Made by a program: the position numbers and the translations under genes | The notes under the pieces: model-generated | Seen by the model: only the letters and a program-made list of their open reading frames with translations | Told to the model about the DNA's origin: nothing | The model's database searches: none | Assembly: GCF_030684215.1 (NCBI RefSeq) | Contig: NZ_JAUXOV010000076.1 | Location: 183,596-247,595 of the forward strand | DNA from: Pseudotabrizicola sp. | GTDB taxonomy: Bacteria > Pseudomonadota > Alphaproteobacteria > Rhodobacterales > Rhodobacteraceae | Reading direction: 5' to 3' | DNA: 64,000 bases | Part shown: positions 43,284-51,909 of the stretch, one piece after another | Layout: each line of letters starts with the position of its first letter | How positions within the stretch are numbered: position 1 is the stretch's first letter

Positions 43284-44237
43284 TCAAGAACCCTTGGTGG
43301 ATTTTGCCAAAGGGTGATGGTCAAGCACCAGTGATTTCAAATGATCGTCCAGCACATGGGTATAAATTTCGGTCGTGGACAGGTCGGCGTGGCCCAGCAA
43401 TGTCTGGATCACCCGCAGATCGGCGCCGCCTGCCAGCAGATGCGTGGCAAAGGCATGGCGCAGGGCATGCGGCGTGACCCGCGCGGGCGATACCGCCGCC
43501 AGCACCGCGATATCTTTCAGCATCAGATGGAAATGCTGGCGCGTCAGATGGCCGTCGGCCCCCGGTCCGGGGAACAGATGCCGCGACACTGGTTTTCCCG
43601 CCAGCCGGGCCTTGTCCTCGGCCTCATCCCTGTGTGCCAGCCACGCGACCAGTGCGGCGCGGGCGGGTCCGGACAGCGGCACCATGCGTTCCTTGCCGCC
43701 CTTGCCGCGCACAAGGATCATGCGCGGATCGCCGCGCGCGGCAGATACCGGCAGACTGACCAGTTCGGTCACGCGCATGCCGGTGGCATAGACCAGTTCC
43801 AGAAGCGCCGTTGCGCGGGCGCGGTCGGGTTCGGTGCGGCCATGGGTGCGTGCGGCGTCCATCAGCCGCGACACCTCGTCCTGGCTCAGGGCATCGGGCA
43901 GGCGTTGCACCGCGCCGGGGCCTTTGATCCGTATGGCGGGATTCTCGGCGCGCCAGCCTTCGTCATGCGCAAAACGGTACATCTGCCGAACCGATGACAA
44001 GCGCCGCGCGCGGGTGGCTTTTGAAAGGCCATTGGCATCACATGACACCAAATACGCCTCTACATCGTCGCGGGTTACGGTGGCAAAATGCCCGCCCCGA
44101 TGCGCGACCCATGCGGCAAAATCCTTGAGGTCGCGCCCATAGGCCAGTTGCGTGTTGCGCGCCGCGTCCAGTTCGGCGGCATGCGCCTCCAGAAACATGG
44201 AAATCCAGCCATCTGTAGTTGCGGGGCCAGCGCTCAT
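43284..44237 (-). CDS. xerD: Chromosomal tyrosine recombinase XerD
   Basis: A 317-residue XerC/D recombinase resolving chromosome dimers at dif. The N-terminal SAM-like core-binding domain (residues 1-95) precedes a catalytic domain with R155 (ATGMRVTEL), K182 (GKGGKERMV), H257/R260 (TPHALRHAFATH), H283 (LGHADLST) and the nucleophile Y292 (EIYTHV). The full set is intact. It overlaps the upstream 517-residue protein gene by four bases. The proximity to aroK/aroB and the length match house-keeping XerD and not a mobile integrase. Confidence 0.93.
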   Translation of the reverse strand: MSAGPATTDGWISMFLEAHAAELDAARNTQLAYGRDLKDFAAWVAHRGGHFATVTRDDVEAYLVSCDANGLSKATRARRLSSVRQMYRFAHDEGWRAENPAIRIKGPGAVQRLPDALSQDEVSRLMDAARTHGRTEPDRARATALLELVYATGMRVTELVSLPVSAARGDPRMILVRGKGGKERMVPLSGPARAALVAWLAHRDEAEDKARLAGKPVSRHLFPGPGADGHLTRQHFHLMLKDIAVLAAVSPARVTPHALRHAFATHLLAGGADLRVIQTLLGHADLSTTEIYTHVLDDHLKSLVLDHHPLAKSTKGS

Positions 44238-45787
44238 CCTCGCCGCTCTAGCAGCATCAGTTCCAAAGCGGTGCGCCGGGCGGTGTCTTCCAGCCCGACA
44301 TGGCGCAAAAAGGCCAGACCATCGGTCACACCCGACAAATCCCCCTGCACGCCGCGCCCGATTTTTTCTATCGCCAGCAAGATCGCCTCGCCCATCCGGC
44401 GCTGCTCCATCAAGGCGGCGAACTCGGGAGAGGCGCCGTCGCGCAAAAAGGCAGGGGCAATCGCGCGGCCCAGCGTATCGGGCGGAGTCGCGCCCGCAAG
44501 TGAGCCGGTGGCCAGCCCGATCATGAACGCCTCACGCGGGGACGCCGGTTTGTGGGCCTTTGCCAAAGCTTCATAATCGCTGGACAAAAGCCCCAGCTCA
44601 AACGCGATGTGCCCGGCCTGACCGGTCAGGGGCAGGCGCGACAGTTCGGTCGCAAACAACGCGGCAAAGGGCACCTCCAGTTCCGCATCCGTCATCCGTG
44701 CCCATGCGGCAGGCAGGCGTTGCGCCACAGCACCCGGATCGCCGGCCCGCAGTGCAGTCTCGAAACGCTGAAACGCCTCTACCCGATCCCAGACCCCGCC
44801 CGAGGCGGCGGGCAGACGTTCGGTGTAGAGCCCCAGCAAAACATTGGGCGCGATCACCCCGGCTCGCGCCAGCCGTTCCGCCGACTCGATCTGGCTTTTC
44901 CAGCCTGCAGTGTCGCGCAGTTCGGCATGGGCAAAGGCCAGCGGCAGCGAAGCGGTGGATTGCGGCTCGCCAATGGCCTCAAACATGCGCCACGCCAACG
45001 GAGTCATCCGGGCAGGAATCGGGGGTAGGGCATCGCCTTCATAGATATCGGGGTCAAGAAAGCGCGACAGCAGCGAATCTTCTTCCTCGGTCACATAGCC
45101 AAGCGCTTGTGCCGTGCGCAGGGTCAGTGCCGCCGCATTCCAGTCGCCTGACCGTGCCACACAAAAGATGCGAGCAGGAAAAGTCGGTGCCAGATTGGGC
45201 GTTTTGCGCATCATCTCGCAGCCACGATCCTCGTGCCCGGTCAGCAAGGCCACGTCAAACGCCCGGCGGAACAACTCCGGATCTCCGGCTGGTGCGGCCT
45301 CCAGCAAGGCTGCCGCCTGATCCAGCGCCCCCATCGCCAGCAACCGGTCAATCCGAGCCAGCAGCAAAGCCCCCTTGCCGCTGCTGTCAGCAGGCGGGGC
45401 GGCTTCGGCCAGCATCAGCGTGATGGTCAGCGTTTGCAGCGTAGGCAACAGATCGCTGCGATCCTGCGCAATCGCGCCGCGCACCTCCTCCTCCAGCCCC
45501 ATGCCCCACAAATCGAGCGGCAGACCTGTCGTGGCAGGTGACAACAGGCCAATGCCATCGGGCGATTGGCCATCCAGCACCGATACCGCCACAGATTGCG
45601 GCAAAGCCCCACCGGTCACAACCGGCGCTTCTTTGGGTTTGGCGGGTGTGCCGATGGCCGAACCGGCTGGGGAGGACACCGAACTGGAAAGCCAGTCAAT
45701 CGCGGACAACGGATCATCCGCCCAAACCGGCAACGCCCCCCAAGCGAGGACGCAGAAAACTGCAGGCAGGCGTGCCCTAGTCGGCAT
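44234..45787 (-). CDS. Large secreted protein of unknown function, coupled to xerD
   Basis: A 517-residue exported protein with a signal peptide (residues 1-23, ending PVWADD). The rest is helix-rich and Ala/Leu-rich, with repeated pairs such as MGALDQAAALLEAAP and GDWNAAALTLRTAQALGY that resemble TPR or Sel1-like solenoid units. I recognise no catalytic motif. It overlaps both xerD (4 bases) and the upstream 45-codon gene (11 bases), so three genes form one unit. It may be a periplasmic scaffold. The arrangement with xerD and aroK is seen, to my memory, in other Rhodobacterales. Confidence 0.75.
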   Translation of the reverse strand: MPTRARLPAVFCVLAWGALPVWADDPLSAIDWLSSSVSSPAGSAIGTPAKPKEAPVVTGGALPQSVAVSVLDGQSPDGIGLLSPATTGLPLDLWGMGLEEEVRGAIAQDRSDLLPTLQTLTITLMLAEAAPPADSSGKGALLLARIDRLLAMGALDQAAALLEAAPAGDPELFRRAFDVALLTGHEDRGCEMMRKTPNLAPTFPARIFCVARSGDWNAAALTLRTAQALGYVTEEEDSLLSRFLDPDIYEGDALPPIPARMTPLAWRMFEAIGEPQSTASLPLAFAHAELRDTAGWKSQIESAERLARAGVIAPNVLLGLYTERLPAASGGVWDRVEAFQRFETALRAGDPGAVAQRLPAAWARMTDAELEVPFAALFATELSRLPLTGQAGHIAFELGLLSSDYEALAKAHKPASPREAFMIGLATGSLAGATPPDTLGRAIAPAFLRDGASPEFAALMEQRRMGEAILLAIEKIGRGVQGDLSGVTDGLAFLRHVGLEDTARRTALELMLLERRG

Positions 45788-45914
45788 TCAGCGTCACCGG
45801 AACCGTGACTTCGGTCTGGTTGGGGGACAGGTCCGCCAGATAGGCATAACCGGTCAATGCCACGAAACCCAAGATACCCAATACAAACACCGTCTTGAGG
45901 ATGCGCCCCACCAT
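45777..45914 (-). CDS. 45-residue single-pass membrane protein
   Basis: A short ORF beginning MVGRILKTVFVLGILGF. The basic start is followed by one hydrophobic segment (residues about 5-24) and a short periplasmic tail containing SPNQTEVTVPVTL. AAAAGG lies upstream of the ATG at 45914. Its stop lies inside the next gene (11-base overlap), a sign of translational coupling. It is likely a real small membrane protein, of unknown function, leading the unit that ends in xerD. Confidence 0.65.
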   Translation of the reverse strand: MVGRILKTVFVLGILGFVALTGYAYLADLSPNQTEVTVPVTLNAD

Positions 45915-46173
45915 TGCCTTTTGCCCTTTCAGCCCGATCTATCTGCGTACCACGGGTTTTCCCCGTCGTCTTGCCGCAGCCGTCTTTTCAACATTCGTTC
46001 GCTTGCACCAAATCAGCGCCCTCAAGGCGCCGACCTGGCAGCTTTCCGCGCGATTATATATGGCATTCGCGGCGAGTTCACGCCATGAACAAAAAAATGC
46101 GTGTGATACGGGCGAAACGCCGCCGCAATCCGCAAAGACAGGCCAATGGGGTCAGCGAACTGAAGGAGGCAGC

Positions 46174-46716
46174 GTGGCACGCCTGAAAAAGACGGTCGCC
46201 ATGGTTGGGATGATGGGTGCGGGCAAGACTGCTGTGGGAACGGCACTGGCGCGCGCACTGGGGGTTCCCTTTGTTGATTCGGACGAGGAAATCGTCCGCG
46301 CCGCCAATCGTTCGATTGCCGAGATTTTTGAGCGTGACGGCGAGCCGTTCTTCCGTGCCCGCGAATCCGAGGTGCTGGCCCGTTTGCTGCGCGGCCCACC
46401 ATGCGTTTTGTCCACCGGGGGCGGGGCCTATCTGGCCGAATCCAACCGCCGTCTGATTTCGGAGGCCGGGGTTGCGGTCTGGCTGCGGGCCGACCTTGAT
46501 CTGCTGTGGAACAGGGTGCGGCACAAGGCCACCCGGCCGCTTTTGCGCACGTCCAACCCGCGCGAGACGCTGCGCGCGCTGTATGAATCGCGCGTGCCGT
46601 TTTACAGTCAGGCCGATGTGACGGTGGATGCCAGCCCCGATCTGTCGATCGAGGGCATGGCAGAGCGCGTGCTTACGGGGCTGCGGGCGCGGCCCGATGT
46701 TCTTGAAGGAGAGTGA
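46174..46716 (+). CDS. aroK: Shikimate kinase
   Basis: A 180-residue P-loop kinase phosphorylating shikimate in the chorismate pathway. Walker A is MGAGKTAVG; substrate-binding residues lie in VDSDEEIVRAANRSIAEIFE, LSTGGGAYL and the lid RHKATRPLL. The start is the GTG at 46174 with AAGGAGG in front; upstream ATGs in the frame lie in non-coding sequence. aroB starts one base after its stop, so the two pathway genes are cotranscribed. Confidence 0.95.
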   Translation: MARLKKTVAMVGMMGAGKTAVGTALARALGVPFVDSDEEIVRAANRSIAEIFERDGEPFFRARESEVLARLLRGPPCVLSTGGGAYLAESNRRLISEAGVAVWLRADLDLLWNRVRHKATRPLLRTSNPRETLRALYESRVPFYSQADVTVDASPDLSIEGMAERVLTGLRARPDVLEGE

Positions 46717-46717
46717 T

Positions 46718-47833
46718 ATGACGCTGGATGTGGTCCCGGTCGATCTGGGTGCGCGCAGCTATGAGGTGCGCATCGGCCCCGGTCTGATCGATAGCGCAGG
46801 CGCGCAGTTGTTGCCGTTTTTGCGGCGACGCAAAGTTGCGGTGGTGACCGATTCATCTGTGGCACCCTTGCATCTTGAGCGGCTTCTGGCCTCTTTCGCG
46901 GCCAAGGGGATCGAGGCCACCGCCCTTGCCCTTCCGGCAGGCGAAGCGACAAAAGGCTGGCCCGAATTTGCCCGCGCAACCGAATGGCTGCTGGAGCAGA
47001 AGATCGAGCGGCGTGATATCGTTGTGGCCTTTGGCGGCGGGGTGATCGGTGATCTGGCGGGCTTTGCGGCTGCTGTATTGCGCCGGGGTGTGCGGTTCGT
47101 GCAGATCCCGACCACGCTTTTGTCACAGGTAGACAGTTCGGTCGGCGGCAAGACCGGGATCAACACCGCGCAGGGCAAAAACCTTGTCGGCGCGTTCCAC
47201 CAGCCCACCTTGGTTCTGGCCGATATCGACGTGCTGGAAACCTTGCCCGCCCGCGATTTTCTGGCTGGCTATGGCGAGGTCGTCAAATACGGTCTGTTGG
47301 GCGACGCCGCGTTTTTTGACTGGCTGGAGGTGAACGCCCCCAACATGGCCCAAGACCGCAGCCTGCGCCAATATGCCGTGCGCCGCTCGGTCGAGATGAA
47401 GGCCGGAATCGTCAGTCGCGATGAGACAGAGGAAGGCGAGCGCGCCTTGCTCAATCTGGGGCACACCTTCTGCCATGCGCTGGAAAAGGCCACCGGCTAT
47501 TCAGAGCGGCTTTTGCACGGCGAAGGCGTCGCCATCGGCTGCACGCTTGCATTTGAGTTGTCGCAGCGTCTGGGCCTGTGTTCGCAAGAGGCACCAAGCC
47601 GCGTACGAGCCCATCTTCGCGCCATGGGCACCAAGGTTGATCTGAAAGACATTCCGGGCGATCTGCCGGATGCTCAGACACTTCTGGCGCTGATGGGGCA
47701 AGATAAAAAGGTGGTCGATGGCCAGCTGCGCTTTATCCTCGCGCGCGGAATCGGTGATGCCTTCGTCGCCTCGGATGTACCCGGCGACGCAGTGAAAACC
47801 CTTCTGTCCGAAGCACTTGTCGCCCGAAGCTGA
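46718..47833 (+). CDS. aroB: 3-dehydroquinate synthase
   Basis: A 371-residue NAD- and zinc-dependent enzyme of the shikimate pathway. Motifs are FGGGVIGDLAGFAAAVLRRG, PTTLLSQVDSSVGGKTGIN, EVVKYGLLGDAAFF and the zinc-binding LNLGHTFCHALE and HGEGVAIG. GAAGGAGAGTGAT precedes the ATG at 46718. The gene ends 20 bases before a strong terminator, which also marks the end of the conserved chromosomal segment. Confidence 0.97.
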   Translation: MTLDVVPVDLGARSYEVRIGPGLIDSAGAQLLPFLRRRKVAVVTDSSVAPLHLERLLASFAAKGIEATALALPAGEATKGWPEFARATEWLLEQKIERRDIVVAFGGGVIGDLAGFAAAVLRRGVRFVQIPTTLLSQVDSSVGGKTGINTAQGKNLVGAFHQPTLVLADIDVLETLPARDFLAGYGEVVKYGLLGDAAFFDWLEVNAPNMAQDRSLRQYAVRRSVEMKAGIVSRDETEEGERALLNLGHTFCHALEKATGYSERLLHGEGVAIGCTLAFELSQRLGLCSQEAPSRVRAHLRAMGTKVDLKDIPGDLPDAQTLLALMGQDKKVVDGQLRFILARGIGDAFVASDVPGDAVKTLLSEALVARS

Positions 47834-47852
47834 TCTGAAACCCGCTGCAAAC

Positions 47853-47880
47853 AAAAGGCCCGCTTCGCAGCGGGCCTTTT
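47853..47880 (+). terminator. Intrinsic terminator after aroB
   Basis: A 12-bp perfect stem (47853-47864 with 47869-47880), loop TCGC, ending in TTTT. Confidence 0.88.
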
Positions 47881-47906
47881 CAAGTTGGTCTTCCCAAAGG
47901 AAAACT

Positions 47907-47929
47907 TGGCTGGGGCGCCAGGATTCGAA
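47907..47929 (-). other. tRNA-Gln 3' fragment, probable attachment site (attR)
   Basis: On the minus strand these 23 bases read as the 3' end of a tRNA: T-loop TTCGAAT, T-stem CCTGG, acceptor half CGCCCCA, discriminator G and CCA. The acceptor half would pair with TGGGGCG, the usual start of tRNA-Gln. The rest of the tRNA is missing. Immediately beside it is an inverted repeat, TTGGGTA (47933-47939) and TACCCAA (47947-47953), as often found around integrase core sites. The CCA end faces aroB and the cut side faces right, so the inserted DNA lies to the right. Confidence 0.6.
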
Positions 47930-48170
47930 GCCTTGGGTAGATCTCGTACCCAAATGATGCGGGGTTTGTTGGCGGTGGGGCAACGAGTGGGGCGGTTAGG
48001 TCATTCGCAAAACAGAGGCAATCTGAGTGTTGCGTTGAAAGGGCTTTATAGCCGACCAAGGAAAGTCATGCCCCTTGCCAAATGATGGTTGATTAACATA
48101 ACCGATGCTGCCAACAAGTTTGCTGACCCGGCGCTTTTCTATGAGAGAACCCAGCAAGGATGACTATAAG

Positions 48171-49052
48171 ATGAGCACCCGGAACGTTTTTTTGAGGAAG
48201 ATGGCAAAGCTATATTTGTCCGAAGTTTCAGAGGACCATGCACGTCGCTTCCCGCAACTAGCTTGTTTTGCGTTCGATACCATTTCCGTATCACTGCATA
48301 TAGACGGTCAGTATGAAAGGTATGAGCTTGAGGCGCTTGAAGAATTGATCTTCCCGCGGATGGATCGCAGCGGGCAGGCAATTGACGTGGGGGCAAACAT
48401 CGGAAATCATAGTCTATTTTTTGCACGACACTTTCCAAGTGTGGTGAGCCTTGAACCGCATCCCAGGACTTTCCGGCTCTTAGCTTGCAACGCAGACCTA
48501 GTGCCAAATGTGATCGCGCTTAATTTAGGTGCCTCGAGTGCGGAGACCGAGATCTCGGTTGCACAAGATCTTCTGAATCTTGGGGCTACGTCTGTTCGCC
48601 CGTCGGATCGCCCCGTCGGACTCGGAAGCAAACCCGTGACCCTAAAACTTGTTCCGATCGATATAATTCCTGAAGTGGCGGCGGCACAGCGCGTGTCCTT
48701 CATAAAGTTGGACATCGAGGGGCATGAGGAGGCTGCGCTCCGGGGCGCTGAGAAAACGCTTCGTAGACATGGGCCGATCGTTGCAATGGAGATATTGCCT
48801 GAAGACATCAATGAGGGATCGACGCCGTCAATCGAACTGCTGAGAAACCTCGGATACACGAACTTTATTGCATCGCGACCTGCCACCCGGATTGCTCGAT
48901 TGCCGAACCGGACGTTCAAGCGCCTGAAGGCTTTGCTCTCGCTCATCGGCCGCGCACCAAGTGAGCGGCGCGAGTTTGTGCCGGTCGAGTTTCCGCTTCC
49001 CCCTAATGCCCGCTACAGTTTGCTCGTCTGCTCGCGAGATCCCCTCATTTGA
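48171..49052 (+). CDS. FkbM family methyltransferase
   Basis: A SAM-dependent methyltransferase of about 293 residues. Motif I is QAIDVGANIGNHSLFFA, post-I is VVSLEPHPRTFRLL, and the FkbM-specific parts are SFIKLDIEGHEEAALRGAE and GPIVAMEILPED. These enzymes O-methylate sugars or polyketides, often in surface polysaccharide loci. An ATG at 48105 would add 22 residues. The ATG at 48171 has AAGGA upstream, at a slightly long spacing. The gene is poorer in G+C than its neighbours. No other glycan genes remain next to it. Confidence 0.8.
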   Translation: MSTRNVFLRKMAKLYLSEVSEDHARRFPQLACFAFDTISVSLHIDGQYERYELEALEELIFPRMDRSGQAIDVGANIGNHSLFFARHFPSVVSLEPHPRTFRLLACNADLVPNVIALNLGASSAETEISVAQDLLNLGATSVRPSDRPVGLGSKPVTLKLVPIDIIPEVAAAQRVSFIKLDIEGHEEAALRGAEKTLRRHGPIVAMEILPEDINEGSTPSIELLRNLGYTNFIASRPATRIARLPNRTFKRLKALLSLIGRAPSERREFVPVEFPLPPNARYSLLVCSRDPLI

Positions 49053-49062
49053 CATCAAGTAA

Positions 49063-49450
49063 CTAAAGCTTTGGTGTCAAGTTCTGGATTTCACGAAGAA
49101 TTTGGGGGTCTGGTTCACCCAGCAAACCGTCATCTACGGCTCTTAGGTATATACGTCGCATTGCAACGGACCTTGCGGTTTGCCGTTTCTTTAGAAGTGG
49201 CAGGTTAAAGACCCGCATCGAAGCCAGAGGAAACGCCTCTTGGATGCTCGCGGTTTTCGACACGTCAAGAATGTGGTCACGGATGAGGGTCTTATTTCCC
49301 CCCTCTGCGCTGTTCAGGCCGAGAAGGCTCCTTCGGCGTTGCTCATGGTGTGGTGAGTCATGCTCGGCATAATTGATGGCCTCCTCTAGAAATTTGCCTG
49401 AGGCATTCTCGATTGCGGCGGCAAACGCTTGCCTTGAGGCCAAGACCTTT
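49063..49450 (-). pseudogene. C-terminal remnant of an unknown gene cut by IS66
   Basis: The frame runs without a stop from the IS66 end at 49450 down to 49063, giving about 127 residues such as FAAAIENASGKFLEEAINY, RSLLGLNSAEGGNKTLIRDH and LLGEPDPQILREIQNL. There is no start codon with a ribosome site (only a TTG at 49443), so this looks like the distal part of a gene whose beginning was separated by the insertion. The matching 5' part is not found on the other side of the element. Family not recognised. Confidence 0.5.
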
Positions 49451-49534
49451 GTAAGCGTTCTCTGGCTCCCACCTTCTGCCTATCCGTCTGATCTGCGATT
49501 CCGCCGGTGATGGAGATCGGGTTGGAGTTTCGCG

Positions 49535-49948
49535 ATGGCGACTACGGTGGAGTTTCTCAGGGACTATGGGGTGGAGATACGGGCGAACGGCCAGAAGCGC
49601 TGGCCTGACGAGGTCAAGGCGCAGATTGTGGCGGAGAGCCTCAAGCCGGGCGCGACGGTGAATGCGGTTGCGGCGCGCTATGGGCTTCGGGCGAACCATT
49701 TGTCGGAATGGCGCGGGCGGGCGCGTGATGGCCGTTTGGTGCTGCCGGCGTTGGAAGATGACATGTTCGGCTTTGTGCCGGTTGTTCAGTCGGTGGGCGA
49801 CCGGGTGGTCGCGGCTCCGCCAGAGGCTGGAACGCGTGATCGCGACTGGATCGAGATCGCCTTGGGTGAGATGACAATTCGATTGGACTGCGCCACGGAG
49901 GCCGAAAGAATTGCCGCGATCGTGCGGGCGCTTGGAACCCGGGCATGA
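49535..49948 (+). CDS. tnpA: IS66 TnpA-type accessory protein
   Basis: A 137-residue protein with an N-terminal helix-turn-helix (RWPDEVKAQIVAESLKPGATVN, about residues 22-60) of the IS3/IS66 OrfA type and a variable C-terminal half. It is the first gene of the element and overlaps tnpB by four bases. It is needed with TnpB for efficient IS66 transposition; it has no catalytic residues. Confidence 0.9.
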   Translation: MATTVEFLRDYGVEIRANGQKRWPDEVKAQIVAESLKPGATVNAVAARYGLRANHLSEWRGRARDGRLVLPALEDDMFGFVPVVQSVGDRVVAAPPEAGTRDRDWIEIALGEMTIRLDCATEAERIAAIVRALGTRA

Positions 49949-50298
49949 TGTTTCCGTCGAACCGTGTGCGGGTTCTGGTCTCGACGCAGCCCATAGATTT
50001 CCGCAAAGGGCACGACGGGTTGGCGGCGCTGGTGTCATCGGTTTTGCGCAAGGATCCGTTCACCGGCACGGTCTTTGTGTTTCGGTCGCGCCGGGCCGAT
50101 CGGTTGAAGTTGCTCTACTGGGATGGCACCGGTCTGGTGATGGCCTACAAGCGACTGGAGGACGCGCGCTTTACATGGCCTGCCATCAAAGACGGGATGA
50201 TGGCGCTCAACCATGCCCAGTTCGAGGCGCTGTTTGCCGGGCTGGACTGGCGTAAGGTCAAGGCGTTGGAAACCCGCCCGCCTGCTGCGGCAGAATGA
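49945..50298 (+). CDS. tnpB: IS66 TnpB (Orf2) protein
   Basis: A 117-residue protein of the IS66 Orf2-like family. VRVLVSTQPIDFRKGHDGLAALV, GTVFVFRSRRADRLKLLYWDGTGLVMAYKRLE and the FTWP segment are its conserved blocks. It starts inside tnpA and is 54 bases upstream of the transposase gene. Length is normal, so the element appears intact at this gene. Confidence 0.93.
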   Translation: MMFPSNRVRVLVSTQPIDFRKGHDGLAALVSSVLRKDPFTGTVFVFRSRRADRLKLLYWDGTGLVMAYKRLEDARFTWPAIKDGMMALNHAQFEALFAGLDWRKVKALETRPPAAAE

Positions 50299-50352
50299 AT
50301 CATCTGATTGATTTTGCGTGTTTTTACGGGGGTTTTCTGATAGAAATCCCCC

Positions 50353-51909
50353 ATGTCAAACGCCCCAGCCCTCGACCTTTCCGCCATGCCGATTGCGCAG
50401 CGCGCAGCGGTTTTGGCATTGTTGGAAGAGGTTGCGGCGCTCAAGGACATCACCAAACGCCAGGAGCATCTGATCGCCGAACTGAACCATGCGCTGCATG
50501 GCAAACGATCAGAAAAGCTGACCGAGGACGAACGGCAGCTGGCCTTCGAGGACCTGTCCATCGCGCTGGCCAAGGTCGAGGCGGAAAAAGAAAAGCGCAC
50601 AGCCAGAACAACCGACGGGGCGATCAAGCCTGCCCCAAAACGCACCATCGGCAATCTGCCAGCCGATCTGCCGCGCGTCGAGGAGGTCATCGAACCTGAC
50701 AGCCTGATCTGCCCTTGCGGCTGTGGAGTCATGCATAAGATCGGCGAGGATCGCACCGAACGGCTGGACATCGTGCCAGCTCAGTTGCGCGTGATCGTCA
50801 CTGTGCGCCCAAAGTATGCCTGCCGGACCTGCACCGACGGGGTGACCCAAGCGCCCGCGCGCATCCATCTGATCATGGGCGGCCTACCAACCGAGGCGAC
50901 CATTGCCCATGTGCTGGTCTGCAAGTATGCGGACCACCTGCCACTATATCGCCAAAGCCAGATACTCGCGCGGGCGGGTCTCGATCTGCACCGTGCGGTG
51001 CTGGCCATGTGGGTAGGCAAGGCTGCGTTCCACCTGAAGCCTGTGGTGGACCGGCTGGCCGAGCACCTGAAGCGGTCCGGTAAGTTGTTCATGGACGAAA
51101 CCTCTGCCCCAGTGCTGGATCCGGGGCGCGGGACGACCAAGACCGGATATCTCTGGGCACTGGCGCGCGATGATCGGCCGTGGGGCGGCGAGGACCCCCC
51201 GGGCGTCGTCTACTTCTATGCCCCGGACCGCGCGGGGGTGAATGCCGAAACCTTCCTGACAGGCTTCAATGGCACCCTCCAGATCGACGGATACACCGGC
51301 TACAACCGGCTGACCCAACCCTCGCGCAAGGGCGGCGCGCCCATTCGGGTGGCGCATTGCTGGGCGCACGCACGACGCAAACTCAAGGAGATCTTCGATC
51401 GCGACGGATCAGAGATCGCCGCCGAAGGCCTGCGCCGGATCGCCGAATTCTATGCCATCGAGGCCGATATCCGTGGAATCTCGCCCGGCCAGCGCCTGTC
51501 CGCCCGTCAGGCCCGCACCGCGCCGCTGGTCGCAGCCTTCGGAGAATGGCTTCAGGCGCAGCGCCGCAAGATCTCCGGAAAATCCCGGCTGGGGGAAAAG
51601 CTCGCCTATATCCACAATCACTGGGACGGGTTGCAAACCTTCCTGCATGACGGCCGCGTCGAGATCGACAGCAACAGGGTCGAAAACCTGATCCGCCCCA
51701 TCGCGCTCAATCGTAAGAATGCGCTCTTCGCTGGCCACGACGAAGGCGGTATTGCCTGGGGCCGCATCGCCTCGCTGATCGAAACCTGCAAGATCAACGG
51801 CGTCGAACCCTTCGCCTACCTCAAGGCCACCCTGACCGCGATTGCCAACGGCCATCCCCAAAGCCGCCTCAATGATCTCATGCCGTGGAACTTCAAGCCG
51901 TCAAGCTAG
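50353..51909 (+). CDS. tnpC: IS66 transposase (TnpC)
   Basis: A 518-residue DDE transposase. The N-terminal leucine-rich coiled coil (residues 10-60) is followed by a zinc-binding motif (ICPCGCGVMHKIG), the central DDE domain with FMDETSAPVLDPG, GYTGYNRLT and HCWAHARRKL, the third acidic region in IDSNRVENLIRPIAL, and the IS66 C-terminal domain (GIAWGRIASLIETCKINGVE). The frame is full length, so the element may still be active. Confidence 0.95.
   Translation: MSNAPALDLSAMPIAQRAAVLALLEEVAALKDITKRQEHLIAELNHALHGKRSEKLTEDERQLAFEDLSIALAKVEAEKEKRTARTTDGAIKPAPKRTIGNLPADLPRVEEVIEPDSLICPCGCGVMHKIGEDRTERLDIVPAQLRVIVTVRPKYACRTCTDGVTQAPARIHLIMGGLPTEATIAHVLVCKYADHLPLYRQSQILARAGLDLHRAVLAMWVGKAAFHLKPVVDRLAEHLKRSGKLFMDETSAPVLDPGRGTTKTGYLWALARDDRPWGGEDPPGVVYFYAPDRAGVNAETFLTGFNGTLQIDGYTGYNRLTQPSRKGGAPIRVAHCWAHARRKLKEIFDRDGSEIAAEGLRRIAEFYAIEADIRGISPGQRLSARQARTAPLVAAFGEWLQAQRRKISGKSRLGEKLAYIHNHWDGLQTFLHDGRVEIDSNRVENLIRPIALNRKNALFAGHDEGGIAWGRIASLIETCKINGVEPFAYLKATLTAIANGHPQSRLNDLMPWNFKPSS

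Larger units (their letters stand above)
47834..48170. other. Boundary region between aroB and the FkbM gene
   Basis: 337 bases with the aroB terminator, the tRNA-Gln fragment and its inverted repeat. From 47954 to 48170 I see no gene; the sequence is visibly richer in A and T than the left side. It presumably holds the promoter of the FkbM gene. Confidence 0.5.

Noticed and set aside
43284..44237. Mobile-element integrase
   Set aside because: Length, full two-domain architecture and neighbourhood fit house-keeping XerD.
46085..46186. 33-codon ORF (MNKKMRVIRAKRRR) before aroK
   Set aside because: It overlaps the aroK ribosome site and start, has no good ribosome site of its own, and looks like chance coding in the aroK leader.
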